Positions 39,584-52,302 of a DNA stretch of 64,000 nt are shown here, piece by piece; within the stretch, counting starts at the first letter, position 1, and the number at the start of each line of letters is the position of its first letter. The notes under the pieces are model-generated. The model was not told the DNA's origin, ran no database searches, and saw nothing but the letters and a program-made list of their open reading frames with translations. Position numbers and translations under genes: made by a program. Location of the stretch: positions 2,542,001-2,606,000 of the forward strand of contig NC_026657.2 in assembly GCF_000004075.3 (NCBI RefSeq), in the 5' to 3' direction. The stretch comes from Cucumis sativus. Lineage: Eukaryota > Streptophyta > Magnoliopsida > Cucurbitales > Cucurbitaceae.

Positions 39584-41108
39584 GAACTAAAACCTAAAAA
39601 ATGTTTTGCTAATAAGAGCCCATGCATGCATTTTGAGTCTAACAAAAAAAAGGATTCAGTTTTTTTGTGTTTTTGTTGTGTACTTTATGAAGTTTGATAG
39701 CTGCCACACCCTAAACAGAAGAAAAAGCAAATAGGGGCTGCAGAGATTAAAACACACATTGAACCAAGAGAAAACTTAAATGAATATATCTTGGAACCAA
39801 AGAAAACATCTTCTCTTAAATTTAATTTAACCCTATAATATATAGAGGAAAAAACACTTAATTAAATTACTCTTGACATATAGGGTGAAGAAAGAAAATG
39901 ATGAATAATAGTATAAGTTTAAGTTTTTTTTTTTTTGCCAAGTGCTTAATCCTTTCTGTATTATTAAATAATTTCAATCAAACAAAATACCCAATGCATC
40001 TCATTATCCAATGAGAACTACACTACACCTATGTTTCAAAATAATAATAACAATAAAACCATTTATGTTATTCACTATAATTACTACAAAAAAAAAAAAA
40101 AACCTTAATAATGATAGCTAGGTTTTAGAGTGAACTCTTTTATCCAAAGTAGCTTTATTCAAGGCATTTTGTTCTTTTTTTTTTTAGGACGAAGAATTAT
40201 TCTTATCTGAAAAGTTAAGAATTCATTAAAGGGTTTGTTCATCACTTAGAAATTTCTCTAATTTATATGAAATATGTGAAGGAAAAAAATTATATGATGG
40301 ACACCAAAACTTATATGAAAAAAATCAGAACAAAAAATTAGATATATCAAAAGAAAATAAAAATTTTCTTTTAAAAAAATTGATGAATGAATTAAATTAT
40401 CTTACGTCTATTTATGGTTGGAGGTTGTCTTGGAACATCATTAGGTACACGAGTGGCCATGGTTAAATCAATTCCTTCTGTTTGGTTCATCAAAAAATTT
40501 GGATTTGGATTTGAGATCTCTTCCTGACAAAACAACAACAATAACCAAAACTTAAAATTAATTTGAGTTTCACAAACCTACCTATTATTTTAGGGTTCTT
40601 AGTTCCACACGGTTTTATCATGTGTTACACGCACGGTTTTGAAAGCCAAAAGAGATGTTTGAGCTAGGGATAAAAATGGAAGTAAGAAAAACACATATAA
40701 AGATAAATAAAAAAGTCATCAAATAGAGTATAGCGTTAAGAATTACCAAGAAATTGTGAGTATTGGGAGAGAGAAAAGTGGTTGAGTGAGTGAAGCCATG
40801 AAATTGACTTGGAGAAGGGAGAAGCATTCCACCACACATGTTTACTGGCAGAAGATTGGCACAATAGCCACAACGAACAGTAACCCTTTTGAACAAACTA
40901 GTAGAAGGAACACTCACCTAAATAAACACAAGTTAAGAATAATTAAACAAAGAACAAGAAGAAACCCTAAAAAAATTGAAAAAGGAACAATGTTGCAATT
41001 GCTTACCGCTAAAACCGTGTCGCAAATGTTACAATGAACGTAGCAAAGCTGGTCGGAAGGAGGAGGAGGAAGTTGAGAGAAAGTAGTAGGATGGGAAGAA
41101 GATGACAT
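38546..41108 (-). CDS. YABBY: YABBY transcription factor (FIL/YAB1-like), apparently truncated C-terminus
   Basis: Exons (minus strand) 41108-41007, 40917-40747, 40523-40406, 39281-39233, 38923-38848 and 38587-38546 join to 558 nt, 185 residues. A C2C2 zinc finger has cysteines in CNIC (residues 25-28) and CGYC (52-55). The YABBY HMG-like domain begins at [18 protein letters not shown] (about 131) and runs through [20 protein letters not shown]. These DNA-binding proteins specify abaxial identity and lamina growth in lateral organs. The Ser/Pro-rich start ([11 protein letters not shown]...PSDQLCYV) and LLPVNM after the finger favour the FIL/YAB1/YAB3 clade, from memory. Translation stops right after FG (residues FGSSS), whereas family members continue GL... 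for about 10-35 residues. A one-base shift restores Leu and 27 more codons (see findings). An in-frame ATG three codons upstream (41117) is an alternative start. Confidence 0.87.
39535..39580. repeat. (TA)n microsatellite in YABBY intron 3
   Basis: A run of alternating TA broken once, inside the 1.1-kb third intron (39282-40405) of the YABBY gene. Confidence 0.8.
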
Positions 41109-41117
41109 ATTTAACAA

Positions 41118-43060
41118 TTTGTGCCCTCTATTTTCTTTTTTTTACGATTTCCTTCCTTCGACTTTGTGGTTCTAATTGGTTGAGTTTTTGATTGACTGAT
41201 TTGATTGGATTGACAACTTAACTAAATAACCCTCATTTCAGATCTATGTTCTTTTTTTTTTCTTCCCTCTTTGATTATCGACATAAAGCAACAAATAAAA
41301 AAAAGAAAAGAGAACGAATCCAAAGGATAAACAAAATGTTGGAAAGAGAACACTTTTTTCTTCCTTCCTAGCAAGTTCACTTGTTTTACAAAATCACTTG
41401 TTCTGATACTGTGTAATTAAAGACACAGAAAACAAAATCACAAGGTATGACTGTATGTATGTACGTAGGTATGTATGTATAATTTTGATATTCCCGATGC
41501 ATATAGGAGAGAGAAAAGGACATATGCATGGAGGTGACAAACTCAGCTGTAGTTTTCAAAAGTTAAAGAGGGGTGTTGTGTTGTGTTGTGTTATGGGTTC
41601 TTCCAATGCTATGAAGTTTTCCTCAATTTCCGAACCCTAAATAATATCTTTTCTTTTCCCTTATACCTCTTGGCCTATAACTTCTGTCCTTTTGCAGACA
41701 AACCCTCTCTTACTTTTCTTTTTCTTGTGACCAATAATGGCATAATCATCACACTATCATCATTTTCTTAACTTCCCTGAAACTAATGAGTTACTATTAA
41801 TTTTTTCTTTATTAAAATGCAGACCAAAAACTATTGTAAGTTGTAAAATAACTAAAATTATTTATCAATATACAAATTCTTTATATTCTATTAATAATAT
41901 AAATGTATTGATACTAATAAATATTTATAGATGTATATATTAATATCATTACTTGATACTATAATAAACTACTATTAATCTCTATTACTCATTTAGGTTC
42001 GACATTTTTATATATATTTTAGTTTTTTTACTATATTTAAAAATATTTATATTTTTATGAGTTTAACATATATGATGAAATTGTATTCGAAAAATATGTA
42101 AAATGAAAAAATAGGTAAGAAAATGTCACTAATGTGAGAATAGTATACAATAAATAATTTAACTTGTCTACCACTTCCTATAATATTTATTTATCAATTT
42201 ATACTTTTTCTTGTTTTAATTTTAACATTTCATAACAATAAAATCTGTACATTTATGTAAAATTTATCAATCGCCAATATATTTGATATCAACATTTTGA
42301 ACCTTATCGCTAACTAAATCTCACTCTTCAATAGTGTGTTTTCCTTTCGTCTTCTTTCATGTTCAAGAGCATACATTAAACTATATACTCTAAAATTCAA
42401 AATTCAAATGATATAATTAAAGGTTTGGTGAAAAGGGACTCAATTTTATGTGTCTAATAAATTGTGTTAACATATAAGAGGTTATTTAAAGTTTAAAAAG
42501 AACATACTAAAATGGAACAAAATGAAAAGTTTAGAATTTGCTTTTTTTTTTTTTTTCTAATACGTTTAAATGAGTCTAATAACCTTAAAAATACAATCTT
42601 AAAAAGTTAGAGTTGTTCAAACTTGTAACTCTTAAAACTACATTATATATATAGTGACTTTTAAAACAACATTCAATTACATATATTTGGATTAAATGTG
42701 TGTGTGTATATAATTATTTTTTTTATTCATATATAGTCTATAGTTTTATTGCTAGTAGTAATAGCTAGAAGATGACATTGACATGTCCAATAGATAATAC
42801 TTTATTTGGTTTGGCATGAGAGGTGGTAGATAAATTGGAGTATGGTTGCAAGAGTGCACACGTTGCAAATGTGACATTATTTTTGTTTAGTTGTCCTATT
42901 TTCCCTAGCTCACATCTATTTGTATATGATCATGTGAAACCAAATCAAACAAAATATCAATTTGGATATGCTACAAGAAATATCGATTTAATGATAGAAT
43001 GCACGCCATTTAATTTTATTTGACAACCAATATATACTAATGCCCTTTTTTAAAGGATGT
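41118..43060. other. YABBY upstream region and AT-rich intergenic DNA
   Basis: The first few hundred bases hold the YABBY promoter. A GTATGTAT-type short repeat is at 41449-41480. No coding frame is supported. Confidence 0.45.
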
Positions 43061-43064
43061 CATT

Positions 43065-43244
43065 GGATTGTTTGGAAAGGTGAAATAATGCAATCAGAAT
43101 TATTGAAACTAGAAGAGTGTTAAATTGAAGGTTGTCGAAATAGAGAGTTGTATTATTACAATTAGACTAAAATACTCGATTCAAACCTGGATTTTGATTA
43201 CATTGCATTATAAACTTATTCCATTACGAATTACCAAACACTCC
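43065..43244. mobile_element. MITE-like element with GG(A/G)NTGTTTGG termini
   Basis: GGATTGTTTGG (43065-43075) and CCAAACACTCC (43234-43244) are inverted repeats with one mismatch, bounding 180 bp of non-coding DNA. The interior has inverted phrases (aataatgcaatcagaatt versus attacattgcattat). Ends resemble the element at 30571-30697, suggesting one family. Confidence 0.45.
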
Positions 43245-43339
43245 TAAATGTTTACTAATTAGGCTTTAATGATAACGTTCTTCATCCCTGTGAAAAGTAT
43301 AATGGATAAATTTAGATACAATGTAAGAACTAAACATAG

Positions 43340-43420
43340 ACCTAACTTCTAACGCTTAAGTTAATTGATTAAGATAAGAGGTCAAATGTTCAAATCCTTC
43401 CCATACGTTAAACACAAATG
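43340..43420 (+). repeat. tRNA-like (SINE-type) fragment
   Basis: A-box-like 'ttaagttaattgattaag' is followed by 'gaggtcaaatgttcaaatcc', whose last part fits a pol III B-box. No acceptor stem or cloverleaf was found, so it is not a functional tRNA gene. Confidence 0.3.
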
Positions 43421-44150
43421 AATTTTTTAGATAAAGGTCTTGTTTAAAAGTTTACTTTTTTTTTCCCATGCAATATGAATAATATATATAAATTAGTTGG
43501 AAAAAGTCTACTATTTAATTAATTTAATAATATATCCTTTTGTTTCTGAATATTGTCAAAATAATAAGAGATTTTTTCTTTTTTAAAAAAATAAACATGC
43601 TTTCATAACTACCTTAACATTAGAGGGGCCTACTATCTGCATTGTTATCATGATTCAACAACACATCTAATTAATTAAGGATTTTCTTTTTCAAAATAGA
43701 AAATTTTGACGAATCATATATTTACTCTCTACAAAACAAAACTCTTAAAAACAAGGTTCGTTATATTTGATTTTCCTATCAAATGTAAATGTTTTGTGAA
43801 AGGTTCTATTTTTGACAATTTCTTAATAATTAATTTAAAATATTTATATAATTAACATTTTCAATATTTTGCTATTTTTGAAATGTCCATTTGTATATGT
43901 ATACATCAAAATTAGTTTTGATTTTCTCATTCCACATTTCATCCAAAAAAAATAAAATAAGAAAAGTATTTGTATAAGAAAATGAGGTTTTTTAAAAAAT
44001 GAAATAAAACGTGAAAATATTTAGACCGTATAAAACAATTTTAAAAATACAAAAAGTTACAAGCTCACAACATGAAATAACAAAAATACTCCACGATTAA
44101 TTGGCGACACATGCGTGCAAAAAGCAGTTCAGATCTTTGTAAATGATCTT

Positions 44151-44519
44151 TGTAACACCCCGAGTTTAGGAGGGAGATATGAATGACACGATATTACATA
44201 TGAATGAGAGGGATCATGAAGATATGAAAGTAAGGTTAAGAAAGACTTAAAGGAATTAAAAGTTGATACATATATCAACAAGGTGCACTTTCATTTTTAG
44301 TGGGTCGATCGTAGGAACTCCAAAGTTCAACGTGCTTAGCTTGAAGCAATTCTATATGATGGGTGACCTCTTGAAAATTTTTATAGGATGCATGTGAGTG
44401 AGGATAAAACATGCTGAAAGAACTCATATTGGTTTGTGGACAACTTTCACTCTAATAAGCCTTTAAGACAAGAAAAAATCAAATAATGTTGGTATGAATC
44501 TTGGGCTTGAGGCGTTACA
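44151..44519. mobile_element. Solo LTR of an LTR retrotransposon
   Basis: A 369-bp segment starts TGTAACACCC and ends GGCGTTACA, i.e. TG...CA with short terminal inverted repeats (TGTAAC/GTTACA). It is flanked by a perfect 5-bp duplication ATCTT (44146-44150 and 44520-44524). That combination is the signature of an integrated LTR left after recombination between two LTRs. No internal coding region adjoins it on either side. A decayed relative is at 51989-52302. Confidence 0.7.
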
Positions 44520-44529
44520 ATCTTGGCAC

Positions 44530-47500
44530 ATGTTGTACAACATCTATATGATAGATCATTTTGATATCATGTTGATCATTTAAAATTATATTTTAACGAT
44601 TTTGATATTATCGAATATGAGAAAGATGAAGAAGAATATTGAAATAATTGTGAAACAAACTTCAAAGCATCTTGTCGAAAATGATGAAGATGAAATAGGA
44701 GATTTAAATAGAAGAATAAATCATTTAAAAATAAAAGAAAGAAAATATGGAAGAGAAGAATGAAGAAATCACAAAGAAGATGAACATTGCAAAGAAGAAG
44801 AAAAAGAATTGACGAATCGTCCCACAATATTCAAGGGCAAATTTGGAATTTATGAAAATACAATTGTGGTTTAGTGAACTTTTATTTGTTGTTATACGGA
44901 TCGTAAATAATTTTAGATTTTATTACGGTTATGTATATTATCCTTAAAAAAAATCATGTTTTGATTTATAATTATCTTCCTTTTCCCTTTGATGACTTTA
45001 TTCTGGTGTTAAAATTGAAAATTTTACATATTTTGTTTACTTTGTGTAAAAAGAATGAAAAAGTATAGTAATGGTTTTTTTTTTCATAAATAAGTTTAAC
45101 ATATTTATTATACGATGAAAATATATCACTTGAAGTCATATATTCTATTTATTTTGGAGGATACGACATTGATAAGATAAAAGTAATACTTACCAACATG
45201 TCTAACTAAATTTTTCCAAAAGAATATGACCATCATGGATTGAACTTACAACCTTTTATAGTTAAGAAATTATTGAGACTATATATGTTTACCCTTTTAT
45301 CTTTGGATCAATGAACAACGGTGAGTTAGTTGTGAGATGCAACTTAAGTTAATCTAATTATAGTAATTAAGAAGTTCAAACACGTATTTGATCTTAAAAA
45401 GAAAAATAATCTAATTCAATAACGATGAACCAAAACAGGTATCATGCAATTTAAAAGTGATAAAATTTAAATTCTTAAAAATCAATTCCTACTGTATATT
45501 TAAAAAAATGTTGCTAATTTTTTTCATTTATCCATAATTTTTTTTTTAAAAAATAAAAGAAACAAAACAAATACAAACTTTATTTAGATGAATGCTTAAT
45601 TTAATTTAATTATTTTGCCAAAAAGTGAAAATGCAAAGTTTTTCAAAATTTTCTATTCTATAACATGCTTTTTTTTGGCAGTACAACTCTATAGTTTTTA
45701 AAAGTTTGATTTGACCACTCAATCTCACTTGCCTAACACAAATATCGAAAAAATACATAATTTTAAAATCCCAAAAAGGCAATTTTGTTATCACATAAAT
45801 GCTCTTCTTTTAATTGCTTCCTTCGTCCTTTGCTAAATTTTAATTACCTTTTCCATTTATTTTTCTAATTTGTCCATTTTTGTTTTCAATATTTTCACCT
45901 TCTCCAACTCTCACATTTTCTCACTAGATACATATATAATGCTTCCTACAATCATAAATATTATTTATATTAAATATATGAGATCTAAGATAATCGATGT
46001 TTATGTTTTATATACATATTATAGTTATTTGGATAAAACCGTAAAAAAATAGTCGTGTTAAAAATTATTTTGATACTAATTCAATTCAAGATCAAATGAT
46101 AGGTTTAGAAACAATTCAAAGAGCTCATCTAACTATTGAATAATAAGTAATTTAGCCTAGCCTAGCATGATTTTCGCATAATTAAAATACAAAGATATAG
46201 AGAAGAAATTAAGACACAAAAGGTATCTAGCATTTTGGTCCCGACTTTGAGGTGGGGATCGACCCTCCAATGCTCTATAATCGAGTCCACCAACAAAGAC
46301 ACCCTAAGCAAAACTTTGCTTAGAGCTCCCTCTTGTTTTTATTTTGCAAAAATGGACCATATTTTTTGCTTTCACAAAGAATTCTAAATCTTGTTCTTTT
46401 GCTCATGCTCTTCAAAATCACTATCAAATTAAATCTTATAATATTAAGTAAAAAAAACAACTACTCTAAATTAAAGGCAAAATAAAGCACTTTTTAATAT
46501 GTTTTCCAATGTCATAACTTTACTTTTTGTTCTAAAATTATGGTGATTTAATTTCAAACCCTAATAAAGTTTATTACAAATATGAACGTTCTAATTTCCA
46601 TTTTTCTTTAAAAAAAAACAATAGAGAAAAATGAAAAAAAAAAACAATAAATTGGAAACACGTGAAGAAAATCTAAACTAGAAAAAGAAAAAAAAAACGA
46701 TGACAAAGAAAGATTGGACGAATTGAAAATTATTAGAAATACGTAGAGTAATTCTCTATTCTCCCCAACTCCAATTAGAAAAGCAATCTTTCAATGTTTA
46801 TTTAGTATCTATGCACAATTGATCAACAACTATATTGATCTTCAAGTGCTTCTAGTTGGATGATTAGAAACCACTTATACCCATTGATTTTTATAGTGCT
46901 CGAATTAATCACTTTTTTTAACTACGTTTTTAATATTTTGTCAAAATTCAATAAAAATCACCATCACCTTTCATTAACAAAACGAATAAATTCATATTTT
47001 TCATCTTTCTCTCTCCTTCTCTTATCAATAGATATATATCTCTATTTGCATCAATATTGGATATATATATATATGTAAGAAATGATCTTTTAAATTCATT
47101 ACTGGTTGAATTTGATATGATACAATTTTTTAAATCGATGAAAGTGAGATACAACAACATCCACATATCTTTTTTTATGAGCAAAGAAAAGTTAAATATT
47201 ATCATCGAACAAAATATTCTAAAAAAATATTAATTGTTTTCAATTTAATTGAAATGAGAAGATACAAACATCTAACTTCACAACCAAAGAAATATGATAT
47301 CTAAAATGAAAACGTATCTTAATAATTTCTTTTAGATAATACGTGAGATGGAGGATTGAACCTCAAACTTTAAAGCTATCTTCACACAATTTATTTATGT
47401 TCGAGTTGAATCACGCTCATTTTAACTATGTTTATATAGGAAGATAGGGTGAGGAGGGAGTGAGTGTAGAATACTGTTGAGATTATATGTAGGGCTTAGG

Positions 47501-50500
47501 AGCATGGGATGTGACATAGATATATATTGAATGCATTGAATTAAAATGCATGTCTCTGCATAATGGTACTATATGACTTAATATATTCATTGTATAAAGC
47601 CTGCCAACTATATAGCAATTGGCCATTGGGTGGGTAATGAAAGTGGGGATATATATCAATCAATTCCCCTTCTCTCTCAAATTCAATCTCTCTCTCTCTC
47701 TCCATTTGCATTTGTTGGATTCCAAATTTCTAACTCTATATTTCATAAATGCCTCTTTTTTCATGTGGTTGAGGTATGTTATATATTAGGTTAGATGCCA
47801 AAATTTGGAGGCCAAGTTAAGTTAAATTGGTGACAACACCAACAGTAAATTTATAATTTGAGATCATATCTAGAAAATGAATAAATTCCAAGCGAAAGAT
47901 AAAAGAATTATTCTGGAGTGAAAAAGAAGTTGAAAATTCAAGTTAAATATTAAGATCAAATTCTCTCGTATGAAGTTCTAGTTAATGTATTTGTTGAGAA
48001 GCTCATTCCAAGTTTACATTTTTCTCTTAGAATTAGAAAATGATAGATTTTTTTCTCATCAAATACAAGTTAGGATTGTATTTGGTTGTATTAGCATGAT
48101 TAGTTAACCTTGGATTCATCTGAGAGCTTAAGTCCGACTTTTTTCTCTTATAACTTTTAGCATATTTCGTCAAGTTAAATTTTGCCCATAACATATTACA
48201 ACAATGGTTTTTCATATATTTTCGTTTGGTATGATATTATTATCTAATTTGAATTATTTGAATTAGAAAAAATATAAATTCAAACCCTAAAACTTACATG
48301 GTTGTTGTATCAATTATTAATAAATATCTTGTACTAATAACTGTATCAATAAGATTTATGTAAGTCGGTCTTTAAGAATTTTTTTTTGTTAGTATATCAA
48401 TTTACACACTCCGTAACATTATATTTTTATCATTTTAAACCTTAACTTTTCATAATGAATCCAATTTAATGGATAATTGAATTGACTTAAGAAAAACATG
48501 TATTTTTTTGAAAAAAAAAACTCATTAATTTTTATTTAAATTTCTTGATAAAAACAGTTCAAAACACACTCCAAGTTATTTTTAGTGGTTGTCAAGCACC
48601 CTAATTATTCTTTTACTATTCTTTTAAAAATTAAACACTTAAGAATGTATTCCAAACACACTTTTAGATTCGATTAGAATTTTTCTTTGATCGATAACTA
48701 TCAATTAGTTAACTCTAATAGGCCCTTTTGTACTATTACTAGACATTTAACATGTGAAAATATTGAAGTTTAGATAACTTTCAAAGATAATTGTAATGAT
48801 TTTAAACCCTAATTTATAAATTTGTTTGTAGCTTATTTGATTTTGTTAAAAAAATATTTTATATGGGATACTTAATTAATGCATAATAAGTTCTCTTTTA
48901 TCTTCACAAAGCATTTTGGTGAACAATACTCCAAGAAGAAGAAAATAATTGAAATGAATTGGGAATCTCATGGGAAAACCATAAGTCATTAATTTGGGGA
49001 AAATGAAAAATATCAGATGAAAGAAGAGTGAAAGTTTATCCAAATATATCATGTTAACAATATGTTGAGAGTTGAAGAAGAAAAGGTGATAAGTCATTTT
49101 CAACACCATTCATTTCTTAAATATGGTAGATGAAGGTTGTATTTTTTAATTGTTTAGGAGAAAAATGTTTTTTCAAAAACTGTCTATTAATATTAAAGGG
49201 ACAATATGTTTGGTTTTCTTATCCTAATTTTTTTTTTTACAAATATAACAAATTACTATAAAAGAAAAATATTAAACACCATGAATTAATAACTTCAAAT
49301 TATGTAATTTGAGGATCGTCAAAATTGGCCACTAATGATGGAAAGTGCTCGTGGGCAATCAAGATTAGAGATTAGTGAAAGTTTTCAATGATTGAGACTG
49401 GAATGAAGGGAAGTTGAGATTGAGGATCAACAACTAAAGCGGATGATCGATGTGACCAGCAACCACTTTGGTGATTGGATTAGAGACTAGAAAAGTAAAT
49501 AACCAACAACCAAGATTAGACAATTAGTGACTAGTAATGCTAATTGCGGCAACCATCAATACCATCATCAAAGTGGTTTCTGGTAACTCGTATCGTAGAC
49601 TTGGTTGTTGATTGTTTGTCACGGTCTCTAGCTAGTTTGGTGATCAATGAACAATGATCTAAACTAATTCTTATCGCAAGAGATGGAGTGGTAGTTAAGA
49701 TGGTAATTGTTAGTATACATCAAGAGAGTAAAAATTTGGAAGAGATTCTCAATTAATTAAACACTTAAAAATCCTTTTTTCCAAATTTTGTTCACTCCAC
49801 ATTTCTTTTTTCTCAAACTCATTTTTTTTAGAAAGCCACATTAAATGGTTGCCAAAAATTACAAATCTTGCTAAAAAATAAATTATATATTCTTATAAAT
49901 TAAGCATTTGCAAAATTAAATACAAAACACACTCGAGATTATGGTAAAATAATTGAATGAAACCACATGGAAAGCTACAAAATAATTTGTAAACTACGTA
50001 TTCAAAGAAAATATTGATGTATACTTATAATTTTGTGTTGAATGATAATAATGCTATAGAAACGAAAGAAAAGATGATCACTTAAGACAATAATAATATG
50101 TATAGTTGCAAAATTAGCAATTAAATTTAAAATAATTAAGTATACAACAACATTTTTTAAAAATTGCAAATATAGCAAAATTTGTCAAATTCTATCAATG
50201 ATAGAGTCTATCACTGATAAACCATATTGTAAAAATTGGTATATCACCAATAGATCATACGAGTTATTATTTCTCAAATGGTCATCCATTACAATTACCC
50301 ATAATAATAATAACACAAAACAAAAACAAAAAAAACAAAAATGTGATTAAAAAAACTATATGTAGAAGTATTTTTTTTTTAAAAAATGTTTTCCAATAAA
50401 ATCATCTCCTCATCTCTTCCAACAAAAATTAATATGATTATATCATATAGTTATAAATATAGTAATTAAATTCAAAATATTGATATATATATATAGTAAT

Positions 50501-51980
50501 ATTTTTTAAAAAAATTAATATAATAAAACTTGTCATATTTTAACGGTGATAAGATTGGGTAAACCACATTATAAATATTGTTATATACTTTTAATTGTTA
50601 TCGTTGGATAAATTTTAATATATTTACCATTTTTTCTTTAACATATTGCTTAATTTCTACCTATTATAATTATTTCAAATTAATAAATTTGATAGAGTAA
50701 ATAAAAGAAAGATATAATTTGGTCAAATATAGAACGAATAGAATTTTGGATATATGTTAAAAGAGTTTACAATCTTCCATCGAGAACTTTATGAAAAGAA
50801 TTTCAAAGACCGTAGAGCAATCTATAGATTATAGTTTTTATTTTTTCGTTAAGAGGACACGATGGAAATAATATACAAAAGCTTTAAGAGAGCGCTTTTA
50901 TATGAATTTCGAAAAGATTAGCGGTTTATATTTCTTTTACTTTTGTTCTTTTCTTTTAATATCTCAATTATTTTTCTTCTTACCTCTACATGTGAGATTT
51001 TTTTAGTGCAAACAATCTAAATTTTTTTAAAAATTAGGTTTTCTTGTGATGTTCTTTTTTTTTTTCAAATTGAGTTTTATTGAAATACTTGCATTTTAAT
51101 TTTTTTTCTTCTTTATCTAACCATATATTTCCAATATCCATACAACTTTTGCAAACTAAAAAGAAACCCACTTTTCTTATGTGTATTTGGATGAAAATTC
51201 AAATGTGTTATCTTAAAAAAAATGAAAACATTTGGTAAAAAAAAGTAAGAAAATAAATAAAAATCTAAAAATTGTTGGAACTTGTAACAAACAATATAAT
51301 GCAACCGAACTTGAACAATAGTAGAGCGTTGGAATTAGACTGCAACATTGCGTTGGAAGCTGGAGTTAAGCGTCAAGAATAGAACTCCTAGAAAGAACAC
51401 TTTTAGGCATTGAAAATTGGACACAGATTGATCAATGTATGATATGAGAGTTAAACGTCTTGAATATGGATGCAGTGAATTAGACACTTGTTATAAAATG
51501 CGTCTAAATAAATGAGGGAACATCTCAACATAAAATAAAGTATTAATATATTCTTATAATTTCTAACTAAAATATAAAAAACTTAACAATCTAATCTCTT
51601 AAGAAAAAGTTGTTTGCAACATATAAAAAATAGTTTTTCTGAAGTTTACACTTTCTCCAATAATCAATGAATTTGAAAGCTATAAAATAAATTAAATTTC
51701 CAAGTTCAAAAATGGAAAACCTTCCAAATATTTAAAATAATAGATTTGATCAATCAAAGACAATAAAATAATGAATTTTAAATATTTTGAAAAAGATAAT
51801 ATATTTTTAAAAAACGATTGTAAATCAGGTAAACTTCTTAAAATATTTACAAAATATACTAAAATTTTAGATATTCCATGTGTCTACCATTGATATAAAA
51901 TTTAAAATTTTACTATACTTCATAAATATTTTATGGTTCATTATGCTATATTTGAAAATATCCATTTTTTCTTTTGTTAA
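44530..51980. other. Gene desert: AT-rich, repeat relics
   Basis: No gene is supported. Items seen: 46210-46335, a more GC-balanced stretch with no recognised identity; 47480-47720, with a CT-rich tract (47686-47702) that resembles a leader but leads into no convincing frame; 49315-49690, a GGTTG/CAACCA-rich low-complexity stretch like the one at 27540; and 50150-50262 and 50460-50610, members of the dispersed 'tatagcaaaa...ctatca' family. Confidence 0.45.
50150..50262. repeat. Dispersed AT-rich repeat with inner ctatca/tgatag palindromes
   Basis: Contains 'aaatatagcaaaatttgtc' followed by 'tctatcaatgatagag' and 'tctatcactgata', short palindromes. The same phrase order appears in several other places in the window (see findings). 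Boundaries are approximate. Confidence 0.4.
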
Positions 51981-51988
51981 AGATTGAA

Positions 51989-52302
51989 TGTAACACTATG
52001 AGTTTAATAGGGAATATAAATGAATTGATATCACATATGAATGAAAAAGCATTAGAACATAAAAGTAAAACTAAGAAAAAGCTTAAAACAATCGAAAGTT
52101 ATTACCTATACCAACAATGTGTATTCTAATCTTTTTTCGTGCCTCAATTATAAGAACTTCATAGTTAAGTGTAGTTAGTCTAGAACAATTCTAATAAGCC
52201 TTTAAGACAAGTAATAATGATATAGCTAGGTCGTATGTGAATATTAAAGGCATCAGTTGCTGAATCAGGATTCTAAATCTTGGGCTTGCTTGAAGCATTG
52301 CA
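51989..52302. mobile_element. Decayed solo LTR related to 44151-44519
   Basis: Begins TGTAACACTATGAGTT and ends GAAGCATTGCA. It shares the start, the 'cctttaagacaag' phrase and the 'cttgggcttg' phrase, in the same order, with the element at 44151-44519. Flanking pentamers TTGAA and TTAAA differ at one base, consistent with a decayed 5-bp target duplication. Confidence 0.5.

Noticed and set aside
46210..46335. GC-balanced stretch 'ggtcccgactttgaggtgggg...' as a gene fragment
   Set aside because: No open frame with recognisable similarity; identity unknown.
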